Source of the DNA: an uncultured delta proteobacterium
Lineage (GTDB): Bacteria > Myxococcota_A > Polyangia > Polyangiales > Ga0077539
NCBI GenBank assembly: GCA_903860995.1
Contig: CAIOSS010001157.1
Location: forward strand, 1-10,156
Direction: 5' to 3'
DNA length: 10,156 bases
Shown one piece after another: positions 1 through 7,800 of the stretch. The position numbers and the translations under genes are program-made. The notes beneath the pieces are model-generated. The model was not told the origin of the DNA. It saw only the letters and a program-made list of their open reading frames with translations, and did not search any database. How positions within the stretch are numbered: the stretch's first letter is position 1; each line of letters opens with the position of its first letter.

Positions 1-306
1 CGCGACGACCTTCGCCCACGTCGCGGGGTGCACGGCCCGCTCCGGCAGCACCACCGCGACAGCATGGTGCGAGGCGCCTTCCGGCGCTTCGACCACGATC
101 ACTTCTTCGAGCCGGTGCCAGGCGCATCCGCGCCGACCACGCGCTGCACCGACGTCTTCGACTTCGAGGCGCCGCTGGGCCTCCTGGGTCGCATCGCCGA
201 GCGGGTGTTCCTCGAGCGCTACATGCGCCGGTTCCTGGAGGAGCGGGCGCGTGTCCTCGAACAGCTCGCCACCGGCGACGACTGGGAGCGGCTCCTACCT
301 CGCTGA
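1..306 (+). CDS. SRPBCC-fold protein, C-terminal part (cut by window edge)
   Basis: The frame is open from base 1 to the TGA at 304-306, so the true start lies upstream. About 100 C-terminal residues are visible. The stretch DSMVRGAFRRFDHDHFFEP (codons 21-39), followed by VFDFEAPLGLLGRIAERVFL and then RYMRRFLEERARVLEQL, is the usual C-terminal signature of small SRPBCC/polyketide-cyclase-like proteins. In these, a beta strand leads to a 'F-EAPLG-LGR-AE' turn and a long closing helix. Such proteins bind hydrophobic ligands in a deep cavity and are probably cytosolic; the ligand cannot be predicted. The first 20 or so codons match the family poorly. That may be ordinary variation, or a frameshift near the edge. 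A GTG at codon 9 could start a fragment but would lack most of the fold. Nothing links it functionally to the operon that follows. Confidence 0.7.
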   Translation, partial: RDDLRPRRGVHGPLRQHHRDSMVRGAFRRFDHDHFFEPVPGASAPTTRCTDVFDFEAPLGLLGRIAERVFLERYMRRFLEERARVLEQLATGDDWERLLPR

Positions 307-325
307 CTACTTCGTCTCCACGTAG

Positions 326-340
326 GCCGGGGAGCCCGGC
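326..340 (+). terminator. Possible weak terminator hairpin after the SRPBCC gene
   Basis: A perfect 6-bp GC stem (GCCGGG/CCCGGC) with a 3-nt loop (GAG) lies 19 nt after the SRPBCC stop. No T tract follows, so intrinsic termination is only a possibility. In DNA this GC-rich a short stem can also arise by chance. Confidence 0.2.
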
Positions 341-352
341 TCAAACATCGCC

Positions 353-408
353 CGATTTTCGCGACCGCTGGTGGGTCGTCGAGAGTTCCTGGCGTGGCCG
401 CTGGAGAG
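353..408. repeat. Left arm of a 56-bp imperfect inverted repeat bracketing the operon
   Basis: The reverse complement of this segment aligns without gaps to 9562-9617, with 46 of 56 bases identical. From the outside inward: 9 perfect bases (CGATTTTCG), a 6-base block that differs at every position, then 14 perfect bases (CTGGTGGGTCGTCG). The remaining 27 bases carry 4 scattered mismatches and end in GCTGGAGAG. The 6 differing bases (CGACCG here, TAGTTA in the partner read on the same strand) are all transitions. This arm lies 44 bp before the ATG of the first operon gene. It could be a diverged terminal inverted repeat, a copy of a dispersed genomic repeat, or a recombination site. I see no convincing target-site duplication. 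Confidence 0.75.
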
Positions 409-451
409 TCCACGATCCATCGGGCCATGTTACAAAAAACCTAGAGCCGTC

Positions 452-1372
452 ATGACTGATCCTCTCGAACTGCGCGCGACAGACCTCCTCACGACCCTCT
501 TCGACGCCGACCTTGCGGCCCGCGGGCTCTGGCTCTGGGCCGGAGGCGACGGCAACGCGCTGGTGTTTGCGAGCGATGCGCGCGAGACACTCCGCGGCAT
601 CTGGCGCATGGCGCGCGCCGGCGGCGATGGGCGACCTGCGTGCGCGGCGCTGCTTCGCGAGGCCTTGTTCGAGTCTCCGGGCGACCTTGCGGTGCTGCGA
701 CTCTCCCGCGATCTCGTCGAGGAGGCTTCGACCGATTGGATGGACCAGGTCGCCGTGACCGCGCTCCATCTCGGGCGCGCCCCCGGAGGGGCATGGAAAG
801 ACGACAGCCAGCTCGCGATCGCGCTCGCCACGCTGCCCGAGATGCCCCCGACGACCCTGGTGCTCGCGCTCGCCGCAACGCTCGACCGCCACCTCTCCAG
901 CGAGGTGCACGCCGGACTGCTCGCGCGCTCTGACGCCTGGACCATCGCACCGGCCGAGGACTTCGATCGGGAGCAGTTGTTCGCCCCGGCGTCGGTCATC
1001 CGGGCGCTCGCGACGCTGCTCCACGGCGTCGAGGCGCTCGCGGGCCCCGCCAACGCGCGTGAGTTCACCCGGATCTCCACGGCCTGGCATGCGCTTTTTG
1101 ACACCGCTCACGGCCTCGGCCCCGATGCGCTGGCTGAGCTACTCGAGGGACCGATGGCCTCCGAGCGCCTGCGACTCCATTACCTCGCACTCCACATGCA
1201 ATCGCTACCGCTCTCGCACTACGCGGCGTCCATGGAGCGTGTCGTCCGGCAGGTCGCACGCCGCGGTGATCCGCGTGCCTGGCCGGAGATCGCCCCCCGA
1301 GCGCGTGCCCTCGCAGATGCCCTTCGCGCCACGCTGCCGCAGTCCGTCGCCTCGCACGGAAGGGAGGTCTAG
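452..1372 (+). CDS. Hypothetical protein, first gene of the four-gene operon
   Basis: A 306-aa protein I do not recognise. ATG 452 is chosen because upstream in-frame codons, including a GTG at 371, run through the repeat arm at 353-408, and an AT-rich patch (about 428-445) lies just before this ATG. The Shine-Dalgarno match is weak. The protein is mostly predicted helical, rich in Ala, Leu and Arg (for example LVLALAATLDRHLSSEVHAG and ASVIRALATLLHGVEALAG), with no signal peptide, clear membrane span or catalytic motif. The spacing of the helices could suit an alpha-solenoid or helical-bundle adaptor, but that is a guess. It ends 3 nt before the GTG of the giant gene, and that gene's ribosome-binding site lies inside the last codons here, so translational coupling is likely. 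Its position suggests a partner or chaperone of the 2269-aa protein. Confidence 0.85.
   Translation: MTDPLELRATDLLTTLFDADLAARGLWLWAGGDGNALVFASDARETLRGIWRMARAGGDGRPACAALLREALFESPGDLAVLRLSRDLVEEASTDWMDQVAVTALHLGRAPGGAWKDDSQLAIALATLPEMPPTTLVLALAATLDRHLSSEVHAGLLARSDAWTIAPAEDFDREQLFAPASVIRALATLLHGVEALAGPANAREFTRISTAWHALFDTAHGLGPDALAELLEGPMASERLRLHYLALHMQSLPLSHYAASMERVVRQVARRGDPRAWPEIAPRARALADALRATLPQSVASHGREV
1363..1368 (+). promoter_or_regulatory. Shine-Dalgarno site setting the GTG start of the giant gene
   Basis: GGAGGT (in the longer purine run GGAAGGGAGGT) ends 7 nt before GTG 1376. It is the strongest ribosome-binding site in the window and supports GTG rather than a later ATG as the start. 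It overlaps the final codons of the upstream gene, consistent with coupled translation. Confidence 0.8.
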
Positions 1373-1375
1373 CCC

Positions 1376-4300
1376 GTGAGCAATATCATCGAGATCGTGA
1401 GTGTCACTCCCGCGGTCGTCGAGCTCGGCAATGAGGTGACCCTCAAAATCCTGGTGCGAGACCGGAGACGGTTTCACGGAGGAGACTTCAGCCTCGCGGG
1501 CAGCGCCTTCGCGGAGGAGCGCAAACCCCTGCACATCAAGGGGAAAGACGGCACCAATCGCAAGAAGGAGACGTCATTCAGGACCGGGCCAGGTGCCAAT
1601 GTATTCGCGGCCTATGTTGGCGCCGAGACATTCTCATACGAGCTCAAGCCCGATCGGGTGACCAGTGGGGTCGAGCTACTCACTCTCACTCCGATCAAGG
1701 ACTGCGCGCGAGGGACAAGATTCACCATTGGACTCCAGGTCACCGGCGCAGCGATCGAGTTCGCCGGAACAGCCTGGCATCCAGACGTCATCCTGCTCCG
1801 ACCGGGCATGAGCTTCAAAGCGGGAACCGTCTCGCAGGTACAGATCGAGGCCAGTTCTTATTCAGTGGCGCACGCGACGCTCTGTGCGTTGGTGACCTCG
1901 GAAGCCATCGCATCTGATGTCGAGGTGTTCAGTAGCCAGGGGAACAAACACTCTGTTGCGACGGTGCGTTGGGCGCACGCCGCGAGCGCCGAGCAGACCG
2001 TCACGGTCACTCCGAAAAACGGGTGGCGAAGCGGCGCGCGGATGACCTGCGGGGTCTTCGTCTATGACCGCCTCTCCGTAGAGCTGATACCCACCTCACC
2101 GCAGCGGGTGTTTCTGCGCAACCAGAAGCTCGGACTCAAGATCAGACTGCCCTTTTTGCCCACGGGCCAGGAGTTTCGGGCCAGGGTTTCGTGTTCGCGA
2201 TTCCGGGAGGCCAGGGTCGTCGCGATTCCGCGCAGCGTAGACCTGCAGTCCATCACGCTGGATGTCGAATGCGATCTCGTGTCGCTCGGCGAACAATCAG
2301 CCGTCTCCGTCGTCGTCGAGACCAAGAACTTCGCCGGGCGATGGGTCGCGGCCGAGTGTCCCGACTCCAACCCCGGGCACATCGAAGTGTCCGTGCGGGA
2401 TCGGATTCGCGTTGCACTTAAGAAGACCTCTCCAGAGGCTGATCTTCGACTCGGCGACAGCGTATCGGTGCAGTTTGAGTCCAGCGACGGGGCGCTCGAG
2501 GGCGGGGATTTCAAGCTCGCTTGCGCGGCGTTCGACGCGGCGACGACGGTGGCCTGGGGCAGCCCCGGAGTCGCGAGCGCGGTCTTCGAGATGACCCTGG
2601 AAAACACCGGCGCCGGGCAGCCGATCACCGTGGTGTTGCCGCCCGGCTACACCGATGTGACGCCGACCCCCGTGCTCGTGACCGTCGTCCCGCACCGGGC
2701 GGAGATCGCGGCGACGCCGACTCAGCCAAACCTGCCGCTGACGGTCGGCGAAAAGGCCGAGTGGGGGTTCACCCTGGATGGGCCGCCGAGGCGCGATACC
2801 GCAGTCGTCGTCACCTGCGACCACTTCGCATTGAACGCCCAGGGGCGGCGCGAGATCGAAGTGAACTTTCCCGCGGGCACGTTCAGCGTCACGAAGACCC
2901 TCGCCTTCGTCGAGCGCGACACACCGCTGACCGCAGAGGTCGATGTGGAGGTTGTCATCGCGAGCGGCCCCGCCGCCGTGCCGGGTGCTCGCGACCGGGC
3001 CTCCCTGACGCTCCATCCGCTCTTTGCCGTGGGCTTCGCAAGCGAGTGGATCACCCCGCCGCCCGACCGCGCGACCCATCGGCTCGAGGGCGACACGGTC
3101 ACCCTCACCGTCGCACTCGCGGGACCGGCCCCGCGCGGCCGTGGTGCGGAGGTCAGGGTGGAGTCGACGGCCTTCGATCCCGTCCGCGGAACCATCCCGG
3201 GAGCGGCGCGCGAGCAGACGTTCACCGTGACGCTGCTCCGCCCACTGGACACCGCGCAGACGGTCACCGTGACGGCGGGTGATTTCGGCTGCTCGACCGC
3301 GTCGAACAACACGCGCGAACTCTGGGTCGATGCTGCCCCCCGGGTAAACTTCGCCGCGCTGGATGCGGTCACTCCTGCGGGTCCGGTCAACCTCGGTGGA
3401 GGCGCGGTGTCCGTGACGCTGGCGATCGAACTCGACGCCGATGCACCGCAGCAGGTCGAGCTGCGGGTGGACAGCCTGCTGGCCGCGGGAGTGGCCGCCG
3501 AGAGCCGGTTGGTGGTGATTCCGAAGGGCAAGCGGAAGCCAGACGTGGCCTTCAAGTTGCCTATCACCAAAGGGTATCGCGAGGCCGGTGGGGGCGCGCG
3601 CGCAGTGCCCATCACGCTCGCCCGGTTGGACCACAGCCACTGCATCCTCGGGAGTCGTACGGAGGTCTCCCTCCAGGCGATCGACGATCGGGCGACGTCC
3701 GTCGGATTTGCCAAGAAGAGCGTCGAGCGAAGGGTTCCCCTCGACCCGCCCGCCCAGCTCGTGGCCGGTGATTTCGTCCTCGTGACCGCCGACCTCGCGG
3801 TCCCCGCGGACACCGGCGGCGCCGAGGTGGAGGTGACCTGCCCGGCCATGATGGAAGCGGACGGACATCGCAGTAAGACGTTCACCTTCCCGGAAGGCAC
3901 GACGCGGCAGTCGGTTCGGTTGGCCTTTGATCCGACGATGATTCCGCGCGACGCGGCGCATCCCGAGAAGATGCACACAGTCACCCTGACGCTCCGCGCG
4001 GTGCGCGGCTGCACCCTCGGCGACCGGCGCACCCTCGAGGTCAAGGTTCATCCGTTGCCGACGGCGTGGTTTGCCGCGCGCTTCATCGCACCCGTCGGCG
4101 GAACCGCGAAGATGCCCTACGACGAGGGCGAAGACGTCGTCGTCACGGTCATGCTCTCGCATGGCGCCGGGGAGGCCATTCCCGCGGGGCTCGAACTCCG
4201 GAGCAGCGCGCTCCCTGCGCCGGTACCGGTTTACTTCGCACCGAAATCGCACAGTGCGGCGATCCCGCTGAAGCTCTCGCAGGCGAGCGCGGACCCGCAC

Positions 4301-4825
4301 GAGATCACCCTGGCGCCGATTCCGGGGCGTACCCCTGGCGTCGATGCCTGCTGGGTGCGTGACACCAAGCCCGTGGATCACACGCACGCCCTGGTCGTCG
4401 TCACGACGCCGGCGGTCACCTTCGGGGCTGCGCCCGCCCCTGCGGCCGCCGGCCTCACGGCCCGGGTCGCGGGCGCTGCAGGGTCCGCCTCTCGCTATGT
4501 CAGCAGCGGGTTTAGTGCCCTCGGCGAGGGCGTGGGCCCCCACGATCAGGGCACGAGGGTCACCCTCCACGTCGAGCTCGACAGCGACGCGCAGCGCGAC
4601 GCCACCTTCCGGCTCCAGAGCACCGCATTCCCGGGGAAGGTGCAGGTCTTTACCATCAAGAAGGGCGCGCGAAGGCCCGAGTCACCGATTCAGGTGAAGC
4701 TCACCAAGGGCTTCCTCGACGAGGCGGGGGCGCCCCTGCTCCAGAAGATCAGGCTCCGGCCCATTCATGGCTGCAAGGCAGGCGCGGTGCTGACCACGGA
4801 CGTGATCGTCCGGGGCACGGTGATC
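1376..4825 (+). other. Array of about ten divergent Ig-like beta-sandwich modules in the giant protein
   Basis: Approximate module limits in residues: 1-120, 120-231, 232-342, 343-439, 440-548, 549-655, 656-772, 773-895, 896-1011 and 1012-1150. Most carry a 'L/V-x-x-G-(D/E)-x-V-x-(L/V)' strand near the start and a mid-module motif of hydrophobic-x-hydrophobic-x-(S/T/C)-x-A-F type: DFSLAGSAF, DFKLACAAF, VRVESTAF, FRLQSTAF, LELRSSAL and VEVTCPAM. Several end in '(L/R)-x-P-I-x-x-C-x-x-G' or a variant: TPIKDCARG, RAVRGCTLG and RPIHGCKAG. Modules seven and ten also share 'K-G-x-R-x-P ... T-K-G ... E-A-G'. This points to repeated internal duplication with strong divergence. Such arrays often act as stalks or adhesive spacers. 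Limits are by eye, and no Pfam family is assigned. Confidence 0.7.
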
Positions 4826-7800
4826 ACCGATCCCACGCAGCCGATGCAGCCGTGTCCCTTGAAGGGAGAGCCGCCGAACGAGTTTCTCGACCTGTGCAAC
4901 ACGCACGGAATTTCACTGGTGCAATACCGTGGAAAAAACGCAGCGCAGACCGATCGCGGGCAGCCAGGCGGCGTCTTCGCCTTCGGGTCCGCCGCGGGGG
5001 ATTCCACGGGCGTCGTCATTCAAATGATCGCCGGCTCTCCCTCCGAGGATGCCGCCAATTCCGACGCCGAAGAGCACCATCACCTGACCTTCCTGCGTCT
5101 CGGGCTCCCGACGACAGACCACTACTGCAACAGCCAATTCATCACGGATTCCGGGGAAGAATTCGACCATCCACGCGTGGAGCTGTGGCGCTACGTCGAA
5201 GACGTGAAGGACTCCACTCTTGCCTTCGGCCTCGTCGGCAAGGTCATGCAGGTGCTCGGAATCGGCAGCGACGTGTGGGAGCCCCAACTGGCGCTCGGCC
5301 TCGTCGACAAGATCAAGAAGAAGCTCGGGAAGCCCAACGACTCGGATCCCGCGAAGGTGCGGGCGAAAGCCAACCGCGAGGACGGCGCGCCGGTGCTCGC
5401 AATCCCCATCGTGATCGACCTTACGCTCACGGAGAAGGCGCTCGACAAGGGCAGCGAGACGGTCCTGGACGGGGTCGGCAGCGCAGCGCTCGCGCGGGTC
5501 TCCGCGAGCCTCGCGGAGGCCATTCCTGCGTCGAAGGTCTGGGCGGCGCTGCAGACGCACCGCGGGCTCATCGAGCCGTCGCGCTTCAAGCTCACCGTCG
5601 AGACCTGCGGGGTCCCGATCGACGTGGAGGCCCCGGCGAAGCGATTCACGGTGCCGTTGGAGGTGTTTCCTTCGGACGAATACTGCCTACAACTGATGGT
5701 CAAGCCGATTCCAGACTTCAGCGTCGGCAACGACGGCGGATATCTGGACTCCGATGGCGCCGACAAGCCCGTCCCCCCGCAGCCATTTCTCGACCTCGGG
5801 GACGAAGAAGACGAAGAGCCCGAGGAAATCGAGGTCGCGAGCGCCGGCGACATCGCGGACACCCTCTCCCCGGACAGTTATCTCAACGCCGCATCGACGC
5901 CGATGTCCGGAGCGCTCGCGCCCACCGGCGACTCGCTCGTTCGACCAGCGAGGGTCACGGAGATCAGCACCGTCAACCGTACGTTCTACGGCGGAGCAGC
6001 CGCGGCGGCGGAGAAGGCGACCGAGGCGAAGGGGTGGAGTGCGGGGTTCTTCCCCCCGTTTTCACTGCACATCACCCGGAATGGGCAGTCGCTGCTGAAG
6101 AAGAAAGACGAGGCGTTGACCGGTCGGGAGGAGATGGCCAGCGAGTACGTCGTCGCCGGCGGAAACCTCGCGTCGCAGCGTGCTGAGGAGGAAGTGACCC
6201 AGCGACTCGGGGAGAACCTCGGGAAGAAGGCCGGGACGCTCGTCGTGAGCGCGGTCACCACGGTGAAGGATTCCGCGGCGAGAAAGCTCGCCGATCTCGT
6301 GGACTCCTTCAACAAGGTGCTCGGCGCCGCGCACGAGATCATCGCCATCCTCAATGGCATTCAGGACCTGGTTCCGAGCTTCGGGTTCAGCTTCAAACTG
6401 AAGATGAAGTTTCTCGAAGGGACGCTCAGCTACCGCTTCGGATACAAGGAATTCGAGAGCCCGGAGGTCTTTCTCTGGAAGCGACTCGACCTGGCCATGA
6501 CGCTGTTCAGCATCGGCATGGAGTTGCGCTTCGGGGTCGGCGCGTCGCTGCTTTTCATCAAGTTCGAGGCGATGGTCTTTCTCGAGTTTGCCGCCGAGCT
6601 CGGACTCGAGTTGAGCCGGGAGATCATCGGACCCAAGCTCGGGTGGCACACGAAGGCGCCTTGGGTCTCCGTCACCACCGCGGCCCGGGCAGGCGTCCGG
6701 GTGATCCTGGTGCACGAGAAACTCATCCGCGTGGAAGGCGCAGTCACGGGCGGGTATCGTTGGAGCTTTCGCATCGCGCCGCTCGACATCTTCGCCATCG
6801 AATGCAAACGGCAATGTCTGGGCATCGACGCCATTCTTTCGATCACCATGCCGGGATACCAGGCGAGTCCGCGGAAGCGCCTGCTCGAGGCCTCGCCCGA
6901 ACGCCTTTCGATTCTCTTTCCTGCCGCTGCGCAGAAGTCGCTCTACGTGCTGCGCGTTCGGCTCGAACAGCTTTGGAGTGAGGTGATCGCGAAGTATGAG
7001 CCGCTCGAGAAGGCCATGGGAGAGTGGCACTCTCTCGCGCTCGAGCTGGTCGGACTCATCGAGCCCGTCGACGGGGCGTGGATCATCGCGCGCGGCACGT
7101 CGGACTACGAGGCCGAGGTGCGAGCGCACCGCGCAGCCAGCGCAGGGCAACCCGCGACGCCGCCGCCGACGCCGGAGCGCCTGGGCTGGCCGTACACCGA
7201 AGCACCCGGGACGCAGTACGGCCCCAACACCGATCTCGCCGCGGTGGGCGCTTCGTGTCAGTCCGGAAGCGAAACGCGACCCTGGAGAGATCAGTGGACG
7301 CTCTGCATCCAGGGTCTCTGCAACATCGACCAGAAGTTGCGCAAGCGCGACGGGTTCGCCCCGACGACGTACGGAGCCCGATTCGCGAAGCACCTCCGCG
7401 GAGATGCCACGGGCGCGGGCCTGCCGGACTTCATCGATCGAGAGGTGAAGCCGGCGATCTTGCGCTGTCTGACATCGTTGAATTCGCTCCGCCGGCTCAA
7501 CGCCGACCTCGATGCGCTCGAGGACGCCGACGACGGAACCGGCACCGTGCCGACCGTCGCGACTTCCCTCAGCGCGTTCCTGCTCCGGGTCGAGGCCGAG
7601 GAGCGCACCATGGCCCGTAGCGTGGAGACGGCCGTGAAGTCCGTCCTCATCGGCAACAACGGTGACTTCGTTCGCGTGTTCAAGAAGAAGCTTCCGCTGT
7701 CGCAGCAGCGACTTCGGCTTCGCCTTGAAACAGTGAAGTACTACCTGGGAAAACTTCGTGAAACGATCGCCGAAAGCCGCGCCGATGTCGAGTTGGCGCG

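Noticed and set aside
371..451. GTG 371 as start of the first operon gene
   Set aside because: The extra 27 codons lie largely in the repeat arm. ATG 452 follows an AT-rich leader and gives a more natural N-terminus, though the extension cannot be fully excluded.
2297..4570. 757-codon open frame on the - strand
   Set aside because: It is antisense to the module array, Arg/Gly/Asp-rich, shows no domain pattern and no ribosome-binding site. Open antisense frames are expected opposite high-GC3 genes.
4852..6186. 444-codon + strand frame inside the giant gene
   Set aside because: Arg-rich out-of-frame shadow. The giant frame across the same bases gives ordinary protein composition and continues without interruption.
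6062..7393. 443-codon - strand frame
   Set aside because: Antisense shadow of the giant gene with low-complexity composition and no recognisable motif.
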